Source: Oscillospiraceae bacterium (GTDB lineage Bacteria; Bacillota; Clostridia; Oscillospirales; Ruminococcaceae). Taken from it: a stretch of 64,000 bases of DNA. Positions within the stretch are counted from its first letter, which is position 1, and every line of letters starts with the position of its first letter. Below, in pieces: positions 6,065 through 14,495 of the stretch. Below the pieces are notes generated by a model that searched no databases, had not been told where the DNA came from, and worked only from the letters and a program-made list of their open reading frames with translations. The DNA is taken from the NCBI GenBank assembly GCA_025758045.1, contig CP107208.1:1922001-1986000 (forward strand), written 5' to 3'. The translations under genes and the position numbers were made by a program.

Positions 6065-8128
6065 ATGAAAAAGAAAAAGTTACAATGTTCTGTACCAACC
6101 CTTCTGCTGGCCGGCGTGTTGTGCCTGACATTGGCGGCCTGCGGTGCGAAGCAGCCTTCCGACATGCCTGCATCGGATACAGACTCCACGGTAAGCGCTG
6201 CCCTGCCGGTAAAGGCCATGAATGCCAAACGTGTTGACGAAAACCCTTATATGGCAAAGAGCGACGCCAACATTCACCACGACGGCTACAATACCGACTC
6301 TACGGATGAAGTCCTGCCGCTTGGCATCTATCCGGAGATCAATGTTTCCTATGAAAGAACCAACGCGAACGCTTCGCCTGCCATTTACTTTGACAGCTAT
6401 GGCCACGCAGTCGTTCCGCTGCTCGGCGGCATCGCCATCCGCGATCTGAACGCGGAGGAAACCACGACGCTGGGCTATTTCTCTCCAAAGCAGCATGACG
6501 GCGGCGGTTACGTCATCCAGAGCTCCTATACGTTCCTGGACTCGGAAAACCGCATCGTCTGCCCCACCAGCAACAACCATGTGCTGATGCTGCGGGCAAC
6601 CGATGAAGCAGGAAACGTCCTGCCTGAATTTGAAAAGGTACTGGACATTGACATCAAGGCGGCAGCTGAAGCTGCGCTCGGCAAGGAGCTGACGCAGAAC
6701 CTTCTGTCCGTGGTCTTTGACTACGAAGGAAACCTCTGGTTTGCCACCGGCGGCTTCCGCATCTACCCGGAGCGCCAGCAGCAGGGCGTGATGGGCTATA
6801 TCGCCCACTCGGCGATCGAGGCGATCCTGAACGGAGAGCAGGCTGACCTTTCGAAGGCCGTCTTCGTCTACGGGCTGGCGCTCGGCGAGGGCGCGGAAAA
6901 CGGGATTGCCGCCTCCAAGGACGGCGCGGTCATCCTGACAAACCAGAACTGCTATCTGCTGCGTGCCAATAACGGTGTCGAGGCTGTCTGGTGCACACCG
7001 TATGAGAGCGTCGGCGCGAAGGTCAGCGGCGAAAACGACAAGACCACCGGCGGCGGTCTTGCCTGGGGCGGCGGCTGCTCCCCGTCGCTGACGCCGGATT
7101 TTGTGATGTTCACCGACAACGCGGATCCAGTCAAGCTGCTGGCGCTCGATATGAAGACCGGTGAGATCGTTGCAAGCGTGCCGGTGCTGGATGATCTGCC
7201 CGAGGGCTATCAGGTGGCGATTGAAAACTCTGCCATCGTCTACGACGACAGTGAGGGCACCGTCAGCACTATTGTGTGCAACTGGTTCGGCGCAGGCAGC
7301 GCAGGCCTTGCCGATCCCAACAGTGACTCTTCCATCCAGAGCTATGCCAACATCTATGACACAAACTGGCTGACAAAGGGCAACTGCATGATCGCGCCCG
7401 GCGTCGAGCGCGTGGACACCGTGAAAACCGATAGCGGCTATGAGATGAAGAGCATCTGGTCTCGAAATGACCTGAGCGATACATCGATTCTCAAGCTCTC
7501 CACCGCGACGGGCTATATCTACGGCTATGTGCAGGATCTGGAAAGCGGCATGTGGCAGTACATCATTCTGGACTTTGCCACCGGCGAGACGGTATTCACC
7601 ATGGACGTCTCCAACAAATATGGCTACAATAACATGGCTATCGGTATGTATGCCGGAAACAGCGGCAACGCGCTCTACTGCCCGACGGGCTATCTGGAAC
7701 TGCTCAGATTACAGGATCGCTTCGTCTATCTGCCCGAAATGCCGTACCGAGAGGTCGATCTCGATAAGGCCGCGCGGAACGTACTGACACAGGAACAGTT
7801 TGAGCAAGCCGGCGGCGAAGGTACGGTCGCGAGCTGGCGCAATACTGTGACGGTCGAAAACGTCCACCCCAACACGACGGTCTCGTTCCGGATGAACAAT
7901 CTTTCCGGAAGCGCCGCTGATTTGAAGCTCTATGCCTACGGTGCAGACGGAAAGCTGGCGGAGGTCAGCAAAGAGCTGTGGACGATCACGGATGAAGCCG
8001 GGACTAGCGTGGATACCCTGGCCGACGGCACACTGTATGAGCTGCGTGTGAGCGTCGCGGACGGCGGCGCGTTCGACCTGAGCGAGGCGGAAAAGGAGAT
8101 CAAAATTTCCGTTATACTTGCAAAGTAA
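6065..8128 (+). CDS. Large secreted lipoprotein, beta-propeller-like
   Basis: The 687-residue product starts with a signal peptide and lipobox (LTLAACGAKQPS), so it is exported and lipid-anchored through the Cys at about residue 26. Repeats with the feel of a WD/PQQ-type propeller follow, such as NLWFATGGFRIYPER, KLLALDMKTGEIVASVPVLD and YIILDFATGETVFTMD. A C-terminal beta domain (about residues 590-687) ends in KISVILAK. GGAGG precedes the ATG. It follows the pseudo-receiver and the LytTR system, which suggests regulation by it. The substrate is unknown. Confidence 0.75.
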   Translation: MKKKKLQCSVPTLLLAGVLCLTLAACGAKQPSDMPASDTDSTVSAALPVKAMNAKRVDENPYMAKSDANIHHDGYNTDSTDEVLPLGIYPEINVSYERTNANASPAIYFDSYGHAVVPLLGGIAIRDLNAEETTTLGYFSPKQHDGGGYVIQSSYTFLDSENRIVCPTSNNHVLMLRATDEAGNVLPEFEKVLDIDIKAAAEAALGKELTQNLLSVVFDYEGNLWFATGGFRIYPERQQQGVMGYIAHSAIEAILNGEQADLSKAVFVYGLALGEGAENGIAASKDGAVILTNQNCYLLRANNGVEAVWCTPYESVGAKVSGENDKTTGGGLAWGGGCSPSLTPDFVMFTDNADPVKLLALDMKTGEIVASVPVLDDLPEGYQVAIENSAIVYDDSEGTVSTIVCNWFGAGSAGLADPNSDSSIQSYANIYDTNWLTKGNCMIAPGVERVDTVKTDSGYEMKSIWSRNDLSDTSILKLSTATGYIYGYVQDLESGMWQYIILDFATGETVFTMDVSNKYGYNNMAIGMYAGNSGNALYCPTGYLELLRLQDRFVYLPEMPYREVDLDKAARNVLTQEQFEQAGGEGTVASWRNTVTVENVHPNTTVSFRMNNLSGSAADLKLYAYGADGKLAEVSKELWTITDEAGTSVDTLADGTLYELRVSVADGGAFDLSEAEKEIKISVILAK

Positions 8129-8135
8129 GACTCAA

Positions 8136-8170
8136 GGAAGGCTCCGGTGCCAAAAGCGCCGGAGCCTTCC
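8136..8170 (+). terminator. Terminator-like hairpin after the lipoprotein gene
   Basis: A 15-bp stem (GGAAGGCTCCGGTGC at 8136-8150 with 8156-8170) and a CAAAA loop lie 8 bp after the stop codon. It lacks a clear T-run, so it may be an imperfect terminator or an RNA 3' end. Confidence 0.7.
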
Positions 8171-8500
8171 CCAGCCTGTCAAAAAACCACAAAATCACCC
8201 CCGTTTCTGATATAATGAAAGAAACGGGGTGTAAAGCTGGATCTTTTACCCGACGCACATCGGGCTGCTTTATATCCTTGCTGCGCTTGCCGCCTGAAAA
8301 AATGACATAAAATATGCAGGAAACGCTATCAACGTCGGCTACCGCCGATCGATATTGCCCAGGCCTACGGCAACGGGGAGGGGGGCGGCGCAGTCTGGCT
8401 GTGCTACATCACGGCCCCGCATAAGGCTGGGCAACAAGCACAAAAGCGGCCCGGGATGACGCACATTTTTGTAACATGTGCGGCTGTTTTGTCAAAAGAC
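8171..8500. other. Spacer with a hairpin and possible decayed coding sequence
   Basis: No intact gene is visible. A hairpin of CCCCGTTTC (8199-8207) with GAAACGGGG (8221-8229) encloses a TATAAT. Downstream, short open stretches read like protein debris (for example THIGLLYILAALAA and DIAQAYGNGEGGGAVW) but are in different frames and have no start. This may be the scar of a deleted gene between the lipoprotein and the 3D-domain gene. Confidence 0.4.
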
Positions 8501-8529
8501 TTGCAAAATGCACGATTTTGTGTTATTAT
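8501..8529 (+). promoter_or_regulatory. Promoter of the G5/3D-domain gene
   Basis: TTGCAA (8501-8506) and TATTAT (8524-8529) are 17 bp apart. The start codon is about 120 nt downstream, leaving a leader containing a GCCGGCGTC-type GC-rich segment with no riboswitch that I recognise. Confidence 0.7.
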
Positions 8530-8651
8530 TTCAAGCCGAAACGCAAAGCAAGAAATCCTGTACTACGCTGTCCCGCGCGGCAGCAAATAACCAGCATTTC
8601 CGGCGTCGGTCCTTTGCGGGGCCGGCGCCTTTTTGTGCAAAAGGAGCCCTT

Positions 8652-9782
8652 ATGCCTTTATCCGTAAAAACAAAAGAGCATTTCCGACGCCGCATGGCAC
8701 TGGCTGGCCCTAAGTGGGGCGCACTGATGGGCGGCGCGGTGGCACTGGCGGGCGTGATCATGTTCACGACCTCTGCCCTGCATTTTGTCACCGTTACCGA
8801 CACCCACGGCGGCAACACCCGCATCCTGACGGTCAACCAGACCGAGGCCGCTGTGCTGGCCCAGGCGGGCGTGGCCCCGCTGGGGGAAAACGACCGCATC
8901 GTCACCTCGGAGACACCGGACGGCGAGCTGATGCAGGTGCTGCGGGCCTACACTGTGCCGGTCACCGCGGACGGCCAGACCCAGGAGATCATCACTACCG
9001 GCGCGACCACCCGCGACCTGCTGACCCAGGCGGGCCTGACCTACACCGAGGAGGACTATCTGACCCCCGCCGCCGATGAGACCGTCCCCGAGGGCGGCAG
9101 CGTCACCCTGCAGCGCGTCAGCTACGTGGAGTACACCGAGGACGAGACCGTCCCCAGCGAGGTGGAGGAGATCCCCACCAGCCTGTATTACCGCAAACAG
9201 GACAAAGTGCAGGTGGTCCAGCAGGGGACAGATGGCCTGGACACTGTAACCTACCGCGAGACCTGGGTGGACGGCCAGCAGGTCGACACCGAGGAGATCG
9301 GCCGCGAGACCCAGATCGGCATGATCCCCACCATCCAGAAAGTCTATGGAGAACAGGCGTCTGTCTCCAGCTTCGTGGGCCCTGAGGTCGAGGATGGCGT
9401 GCCCGTGGAAGGTGTCGCTGCCGTCTACACCAGCCAGCGCGCCACGGCCTACTCGGCCAGTGGCAGTGCCAAGGGGGCCAGCGGCCGCCGCCTGACCTAC
9501 GGCACTGTGGCCATCAACCCCAGCATCATTCCGTATGGTTCCCTGATGTACATCACCAGCGACGATGGAAAATTCGTCTATGGCTATGCCTACGCTGCGG
9601 ATACCGGCACGGCTATGATGACCGGCCATGCGTTCATCGATCTGTACTATGAGACCTATGATGAGTCGGTGGATAACGCTGTCATCCCGGTGACGATCTA
9701 TGTGCTGGACGACGAGACCGCCGCAAAGTACAAAGAACAAAATGATGCAATTTTGGAAGCCGATACCACGGTTGGCCGATAA
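8652..9782 (+). CDS. G5 and 3D domain protein, cell-wall associated
   Basis: The 376-residue product resembles YabE-type proteins. After a basic N-terminus and one membrane segment (about residues 20-45) come two ubiquitin-like DUF348 repeats (HGGNTRILTVNQTEAAVLAQ and VTADGQTQEIITTGATTRD), a G5 domain (about residues 155-220) and a C-terminal 3D domain. The three conserved acidic positions lie in SDDGKFVYGYAYAADTG and HAFIDLYYETYDE. Related proteins remodel peptidoglycan, some as lytic transglycosylases. The ATG at 8652 follows AAGGAG; an upstream extension in frame has no ribosome-binding site. Confidence 0.88.
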   Translation: MPLSVKTKEHFRRRMALAGPKWGALMGGAVALAGVIMFTTSALHFVTVTDTHGGNTRILTVNQTEAAVLAQAGVAPLGENDRIVTSETPDGELMQVLRAYTVPVTADGQTQEIITTGATTRDLLTQAGLTYTEEDYLTPAADETVPEGGSVTLQRVSYVEYTEDETVPSEVEEIPTSLYYRKQDKVQVVQQGTDGLDTVTYRETWVDGQQVDTEEIGRETQIGMIPTIQKVYGEQASVSSFVGPEVEDGVPVEGVAAVYTSQRATAYSASGSAKGASGRRLTYGTVAINPSIIPYGSLMYITSDDGKFVYGYAYAADTGTAMMTGHAFIDLYYETYDESVDNAVIPVTIYVLDDETAAKYKEQNDAILEADTTVGR

Positions 9783-9794
9783 AACACAAAAAAA

Positions 9795-9822
9795 CAGCCT
9801 CTGCCTTTTCGGGCAGAGGCTG
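9795..9822 (-). terminator. Bidirectional terminator between 3D gene and buk
   Basis: An 11-bp stem CAGCCTCTGCC (9795-9805) pairs with 9812-9822. The A-rich left flank gives a T-run for the minus-strand ptb-buk transcript, and it can also stop the plus-strand gene. Confidence 0.8.
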
Positions 9823-9843
9823 CTGCTGTTTAGGGGGCGGGTA

Positions 9844-10911
9844 TCAATACGCCATGGGCTTCTCTTCTCCGGTCATCACGCGCAGGGCGCCCTGGCACAG
9901 GGCCAGCAGCTCATCCTCGCCGGGATAAACGGTGATGGGAGCGATGAAGCCGAGGTACTCTTTCAGGTACTTCTCGGTGTTGGGGTTGTAAGCAATGCCG
10001 CCGGTCAGGATGATCTGATCGACCTGGCCATGCAGGACAGCGGCCATAGCGCCGGCGTCCTTGGCGATCTGGTAGAAGAAGGCATCCCAGACCAGCTTGG
10101 CCTCGGCGTTGCCTTCGTCGGCCATCTTGCCCACGGTACGGGCATCGTTGGTGTGCAGGTAACCGTTGAAACCGCCGTTGCCACAGATCTTCTTGTAAAC
10201 TTCCTGCTGGGTGTACTTGCCGCTGAAGCACATCTTGACCAGGTCGCCAACGGGTACGGTGCCGCTGCGCTCGGGGCTGAAGCAGCCTTCGCCGTCCAGA
10301 ATGTTGTTGACATCGACGACCTTGCCGTGGTTGTGGGCACCGACAGAAACGCCGCCGCCCATGTGGATGACGATAAGGTTCAGATCCTCGTAGCGCTTGC
10401 CGTTCTCCTTGGCAAAGCGGCGGGCCACGGCCTTCTGGTTCAGGGCGTGGAAGATGGAGCGGCGGGGCAGTTCCGGCATGCCGGAGATGCGGGCCTTGTT
10501 GGTCAGCTCGTCGACAACGACGGGGTCAACGATGTAGCTGGGGATGCCCAGGCTGTCGCCGATCTCGCGGGCCAGGATGCCGCCCAGGTTGGAAGCGTGC
10601 TGGCCCTGGACACCGGCCTTCAGGTCAGCCAGCAGAGCGTCGCTGACGGGGTAGGTGCCGCCGGGGATGGGCTTGAGCAGGCCGCCGCGGCCGACGATGA
10701 CGTTCAGGCTCTCGGGGGCGCAGTTCTTCTCTTTCAAAAAGTCCAGGATGATGGCCTTGCGGAAATCCTTCTGGTCGATGACACTGGCGTACTTGGCGAT
10801 CTCCTCCGTGGGATGGCGCAGGGTTTCCTCAAACAGCAGGGTCTCGTCCTCAAAAACACCAACCTTGGTCGAGGTAGAACCCGGGTTGATGACCAGCGTT
10901 TTAATAGACAT
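9844..10911 (-). CDS. buk: Butyrate kinase
   Basis: Buk converts butyryl phosphate and ADP to butyrate and ATP, the energy-yielding last step of butyrate fermentation in the cytoplasm. The 355-residue product is full length for the acetate/butyrate kinase (ASKHA) family, with the N-terminal phosphate motif LVINPGSTSTKVGVF, the mid-protein LIVIHMGGGVSVGAH and the ILTGGIAYNP region. AAGGAG precedes the ATG. It lies 22 bp downstream of ptb, its obligate partner, in one operon. The presence of Buk rather than, or besides, butyryl-CoA:acetate CoA-transferase is a useful trait marker. Confidence 0.96.
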   Translation of the reverse strand: MSIKTLVINPGSTSTKVGVFEDETLLFEETLRHPTEEIAKYASVIDQKDFRKAIILDFLKEKNCAPESLNVIVGRGGLLKPIPGGTYPVSDALLADLKAGVQGQHASNLGGILAREIGDSLGIPSYIVDPVVVDELTNKARISGMPELPRRSIFHALNQKAVARRFAKENGKRYEDLNLIVIHMGGGVSVGAHNHGKVVDVNNILDGEGCFSPERSGTVPVGDLVKMCFSGKYTQQEVYKKICGNGGFNGYLHTNDARTVGKMADEGNAEAKLVWDAFFYQIAKDAGAMAAVLHGQVDQIILTGGIAYNPNTEKYLKEYLGFIAPITVYPGEDELLALCQGALRVMTGEEKPMAY

Positions 10912-10933
10912 TTGAAACGTCTCCTTTTATTTC

Positions 10934-11842
10934 TTATTCAGCCAAGCCGGCGGCCACAACGGCGGCCAGGGCGATGGAGTTGACCTTCGTCTGGAAGGAG
11001 TCAGAGCGGCTGGTCAGGATGGCGGGCACCTTGGTGCCGGTCAGGATGCAGCCGTTCTTGCAATCGGCGGTGTGGACCAGCGTCTTGTAGACGAGGTTGC
11101 CGGCCTGGATGTCGGGGAACAGCAGGATGTCGGCATGGCCGGCAGCCGGGCGGTCCTGGGCACCCTTGTGGTGGGCGGCTTCGGGATCGATGGCGATGTC
11201 CATGGACAGGGGGCCGTCGACGACGCAGCCGGTGATCTTGCCCTCGGCGTTCATCTTGCGCAGCTCGTCGGCATCCACGGTGCAGGGCATCTTGGGGTTG
11301 ACGACCTCAACGGCGGCCAGGGGAGCGACCTTCGGGCACTCGACGCCGCAGGCATGGGCCACGGCGACGGTGTTCTCGATGATATGTACTTTATCTTCCA
11401 GGGTGGGATAGGTCATAAAGGCAACGTCGGTCAGGAACAGCAGCTGCTCAATGCCCTTGACCTCGAACACGGCGACATGGGACAGGGTGTGGCCGGTGCG
11501 CAGGCCGACTTCCTTATCCAGCACGCTCTTCAGGAAGGTCTTGGTGTCCAGCAGGCCCTTCATGTACATGTTGGCCACACCGTCGTGGGCCAGCTTGACG
11601 GCCTTCAGCGAAGCCTGGACCTTGTCGGGCTCGTTGATGATTTCGTAGTCGGACAGGTCGATGTTCAGCTCACCGGCGATCTTGCGGATGGCGGCTTCAT
11701 CGCCCACCAGGATGGCATCGGCAATGCCCTGTTTATGGGCAGCGTCTACGGCCTCCAGAACGGCATCGTCCTCGGCGGCGGCAACGGCCAGCTTCTGCTT
11801 GCCGCAGGTCTTTACTTTAGCGATCAGGTCCTCAAAATTCAT
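10934..11842 (-). CDS. ptb: Phosphate butyryltransferase
   Basis: Ptb exchanges CoA for phosphate on butyryl-CoA, giving butyryl phosphate for butyrate kinase. The 302-residue product matches the Ptb/Pta family in length and has family stretches such as LAVAAAEDDAVLEAV, TGHTLSHVAVFEV and the late SRSDSFQTKVNSIALA. GAGGTG lies before the ATG. It heads the two-gene ptb-buk operon behind its own promoter, divergent from the coaD-thl-crt-hbd-bcd-etfBA strand, so the whole route from acetyl-CoA to butyrate is in one locus. Confidence 0.95.
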   Translation of the reverse strand: MNFEDLIAKVKTCGKQKLAVAAAEDDAVLEAVDAAHKQGIADAILVGDEAAIRKIAGELNIDLSDYEIINEPDKVQASLKAVKLAHDGVANMYMKGLLDTKTFLKSVLDKEVGLRTGHTLSHVAVFEVKGIEQLLFLTDVAFMTYPTLEDKVHIIENTVAVAHACGVECPKVAPLAAVEVVNPKMPCTVDADELRKMNAEGKITGCVVDGPLSMDIAIDPEAAHHKGAQDRPAAGHADILLFPDIQAGNLVYKTLVHTADCKNGCILTGTKVPAILTSRSDSFQTKVNSIALAAVVAAGLAE

Positions 11843-11908
11843 TTTACAGCACCTCGTTTACTCTACATCACAAAATGTGTGGGAGGGCACAAACCCTCGC
11901 ATGTTAAA

Positions 11909-11937
11909 ATAATAACATATAGTTGCCCCAGGGTCAA
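11909..11937 (-). promoter_or_regulatory. Promoter of ptb-buk
   Basis: On the minus strand, TTGACC (11937-11932) and TATTAT (11914-11909) are 17 bp apart, with the ptb start codon about 65 bp downstream. A small hairpin (GAGGG/CCCTC near 11883-11898) lies in the leader. Confidence 0.8.
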
Positions 11938-11975
11938 GGGGATAATGTGAAAGATTTGACGCTCGTTTGTCTTAA

Positions 11976-12211
11976 GGCACCACCGCACAATTCCCGCCTA
12001 ACGGCTTAAGCACCGCTTCGGCGGATCTCCGCGCCAAGAGCCGCCGCAAGCGGCGGTTGCGCTCCGAAGCGCCTCGCTGCGGCTCGGTGTGCGGCACGGC
12101 ATCAGCGTTGCCAAAATGCTCGATAATACACAAAGTATTATCTGCGCTTTTGGCTTAGCAGTTGCCGCACCTCGCTCGCCGTATCGGCACTTAGAATTAT
12201 GCGGTATTGCC
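11976..12211. repeat. MITE-like element, copy 1 (236 bp)
   Basis: The ends are 18-bp inverted repeats (GGCAMCACCGCACAATTC type at 11976-11993, its complement at 12194-12211), flanked by TTAA on both sides (11972-11975 and 12212-12215). The interior has a nested palindrome: GATAATAC with GTATTATC, enclosed by GCCAAAATGC with GCGCTTTTGGC. Two shorter relatives occur at 50679 and 58014. No transposase is encoded, so it would need one in trans. Confidence 0.85.
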
Positions 12212-12475
12212 TTAAGGGGCTGCTTCGGCGGCCCTGCCTACCTCGCGACAGGGCCTTTTATAGCGGCAGGCAGCCGTTAAGCCTTCCTTTTGGGTCTCCA
12301 AAAGTAACACCCGACGCCAGGAAACCGTTAAAACGAGTAAAGCGCCGCAAGGTGGCGCGGAAACGGAAGCAACAGACCCATCTACCTATTTAAATATAAC
12401 AACCACCTCATCTGCCTTTAGCGCACCTACCAAAAGAAAAGGACAAAATATGTCTGAAAATTAACGAATAAAGCA
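12212..12475. other. Non-coding spacer with terminator-like hairpins
   Basis: No gene is visible. A stem of GGCCCTG (12230-12236) with CAGGGCC (12249-12255) is followed by TTTTA and could end transcripts running out of the MITE. A second small palindrome (CTTTTGG/CCAAAAG) lies near 12290-12308, and a GCGCC/GGCGC stem lies near 12343-12360. An A-rich tract follows up to the coaD promoter. Confidence 0.5.
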
Positions 12476-12510
12476 TTGACAAAACCTTAACAAGATGGTA
12501 AAACTATAGT
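12476..12510 (+). promoter_or_regulatory. Promoter upstream of coaD and the butyrate genes
   Basis: A perfect TTGACA (12476-12481) is followed at 17 bp by TAAAAC (12499-12504); a better -10 (TATAGT, 12505-12510) is at a long 23-bp spacing. Either would start transcription near 12512-12517, about 160 nt before coaD. Confidence 0.6.
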
Positions 12511-12514
12511 AGTG

Positions 12515-12612
12515 AATTTGGCGAGACCCGCCACGCCACTGCTGCGGCACCGGCCGCCGCCCACCTGAGCAGGCAACATCTGCAACCAGACACGGCGCAG
12601 GTGCCTAAATTT
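12515..12612 (+). other. Structured leader or small RNA candidate
   Basis: Between the promoter and coaD lies a GC-rich segment whose ends pair (GAATTTGGC near 12514 with GCCTAAATTTC near 12604). Internal stems include GCGGC/GCCGC and CACCTG/CAGGTG enclosing GCAG/CTGC. A T-rich tract follows at about 12628. It does not match SRP RNA, 6S or any riboswitch I know. It may be a regulatory leader of coaD or an independent RNA. Confidence 0.35.
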
Positions 12613-12673
12613 CCGCCCGAAGATGTTTAATTTTTAACAATCGAACGGCGGTTTCCGAAAGGTTCAAACCAAT

Positions 12674-13162
12674 ATGCCCATTGCCATGTATCCCGGCAGT
12701 TTCGATCCCGTCACCCGCGGGCATCTGGATATTATCAAGCGCTCCAGCCGTATGTTCGACAAGGTCATCGTTGCGGTGCTGGTCAACAGTGCCAAACAGC
12801 CCTTGTTTACGGTCGAGGAGCGCGTTGCCATGCTACGGGAATGCTGCAAGGACATCCCCAACGTAGAAGTGGATTCCTTCAACGGCCTGACCGTCAGCTT
12901 CGCCAAACAGAAACACGCCACCGTCATGGTGCGCGGCCTGCGCGCGGTGACCGACTTTGAAAACGAGATCCAGCTGGCCCACACCAACTTCGCCATGGCG
13001 CCCGGCATCGAAACGGTCTTCCTGGCAACGGCCATCAAGTGGAGCTACCTTTCCTCCACCATCGTGCGGGAGGCAGCCCACTACGGCCAGGATGTTTCCA
13101 AGTTCGTGCCGTCCAACGTCGAGACCGCCCTCATCGCCAAGCGCGAAGCAGGGGAGCTTTAA
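12674..13162 (+). CDS. coaD: Phosphopantetheine adenylyltransferase
   Basis: CoaD transfers AMP from ATP to 4'-phosphopantetheine, the penultimate step of CoA synthesis. The 162-residue protein has the nucleotidyltransferase T/HxGH motif in YPGSFDPVTRGHLDII, the substrate loop MVRGLRAVTDFENE and the C-terminal IKWSYLSSTIVREAA motif (the usual ISSTxVR). The start follows a GAAAGG site. It is the first gene before the butyrate operon, which consumes CoA thioesters. A 100-bp gap to thl leaves open whether they share a transcript. Confidence 0.95.
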   Translation: MPIAMYPGSFDPVTRGHLDIIKRSSRMFDKVIVAVLVNSAKQPLFTVEERVAMLRECCKDIPNVEVDSFNGLTVSFAKQKHATVMVRGLRAVTDFENEIQLAHTNFAMAPGIETVFLATAIKWSYLSSTIVREAAHYGQDVSKFVPSNVETALIAKREAGEL

Positions 13163-13262
13163 ATCCAAATCGTATTCACAGCCGGACATCGGCTTTGAAG
13201 ATAAACAAGTTACTCAATAGTCTATCCGATTACTTTGAAAAGAACATTTTTGGAGGCTACTT

Positions 13263-14477
13263 ATGAAAAAGATCGTCATCGCCAGCGCATGCCGTACTGC
13301 CATTGGCAAGTTCGGCGGCACCCTCGCCAATGTCCCCGCTGCTGAGCTGGGCTCCATCGTCATCAAAGAGGCTCTGAACCGCGCCAATGTCAAGCCGGAG
13401 CAGGTCGACCATGTTTACATGGGCTGCGTCATCCAGGCTGGCCTGGGCCAGAACGTTGCTCGTCAGGCTTCTCTGAAGGCCGGCCTGCCTATCGAGACCC
13501 CCGCCGTCACCGTCAACGTCGTCTGCGGCTCTGGTCTGAACTGCGTCAACATGGCTGCCCAGATGATCGAGGCCGGCGATGCCGACATCGTCGTTGCAGG
13601 CGGTATGGAGAACATGGACATGGCTCCCTTCGCTATGATGAAGGGCCGCTACGGCTACCGCATGGGTTCCCCCATGGGCAAGAGCGAGCTGGTTGACACC
13701 ATGGTCAACGATGCTCTGTGGGATGCTACCGGCTACAACATGCACATGGGCATGACCGCCGAGAACGTCTGCACCAACGAGACCTACCAGAAGAAGTACG
13801 GCTACAACCCCATCACCCGTGAGGAGCTGGATGCCTTCTCCTATCGTTCTCAGGAAAAGGCTGCCAAGGCTATTGCCGACGGTGCTTTCAAGGATGAGAT
13901 CGTCCCCGTTGTCATCAAGGGCAAGAAGGGCGACACCGTGTTTGATACCGATGAAGGTCCTCGCCTGAGCTCCATGGAAGTTCTGGCTAAGCTGAAGCCC
14001 TGCTTCAAGAAGGACGGCATCGTCACCGCTGCTAACTCCTCCGCCATCAACGACGGCGCTGCTGCTCTGGTCATCATGAGCGAGGAGAAAGCCAAGGAGC
14101 TGGGCGTTGAGCCTCTGGCCACCTGGGTTGCCGGTGCTCTGGCTGGTGTTGAGCCCGAGGTCATGGGTCTGGGCCCCATCGCCGCCACCAAGAAGGTCAT
14201 GGCCAAGACCGGCCTGACCGTCGACGACATGGATCTGATCGAGGCCAACGAGGCTTTCGCTGCTCAGTCTGTGGCTGTTGGCCAGGCTCTGCACTTCGAC
14301 CAGGAGAAGCTGAACGTCAACGGCGGCGCTATCGCTCTGGGCCATCCCGTTGGTGCTTCCGGTGCCCGTATCCTCGTCACCCTGCTGTACGCCATGAAGC
14401 ATCGCGGCGCTCATAAGGGCCTGGCTACCCTGTGCATCGGCGGCGGCATGGGCTGCGCCACCATCGTTGAAATGTAA
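13263..14477 (+). CDS. thlA: Acetyl-CoA acetyltransferase (thiolase)
   Basis: The thiolase condenses two acetyl-CoA to acetoacetyl-CoA, the entry step of butyrate formation. The 404-residue product carries the acyl-accepting Cys in TVNVVCGSGLNCVN, the catalytic His in ALGHPVGASGAR and the second Cys in LATLCIGGGMGCAT. GGAGG precedes the ATG. It begins the run thl-crt-hbd-bcd-etfB-etfA on the plus strand. The assignment to the biosynthetic rather than degradative class rests on this context. Confidence 0.95.
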   Translation: MKKIVIASACRTAIGKFGGTLANVPAAELGSIVIKEALNRANVKPEQVDHVYMGCVIQAGLGQNVARQASLKAGLPIETPAVTVNVVCGSGLNCVNMAAQMIEAGDADIVVAGGMENMDMAPFAMMKGRYGYRMGSPMGKSELVDTMVNDALWDATGYNMHMGMTAENVCTNETYQKKYGYNPITREELDAFSYRSQEKAAKAIADGAFKDEIVPVVIKGKKGDTVFDTDEGPRLSSMEVLAKLKPCFKKDGIVTAANSSAINDGAAALVIMSEEKAKELGVEPLATWVAGALAGVEPEVMGLGPIAATKKVMAKTGLTVDDMDLIEANEAFAAQSVAVGQALHFDQEKLNVNGGAIALGHPVGASGARILVTLLYAMKHRGAHKGLATLCIGGGMGCATIVEM

Positions 14478-14495
14478 TCATCGGAGGAGTTTACC

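Noticed and set aside
12089..12280. Small ORF starting inside MITE copy 1
   Set aside because: It is made of repeat sequence and runs across the element edge, with no ribosome-binding site and no conservation in the other copies.
12515..12612. SRP (4.5S) or 6S RNA gene
   Set aside because: The conserved SRP loop (GGAAGG...CAG) and the 6S open bubble are not present.
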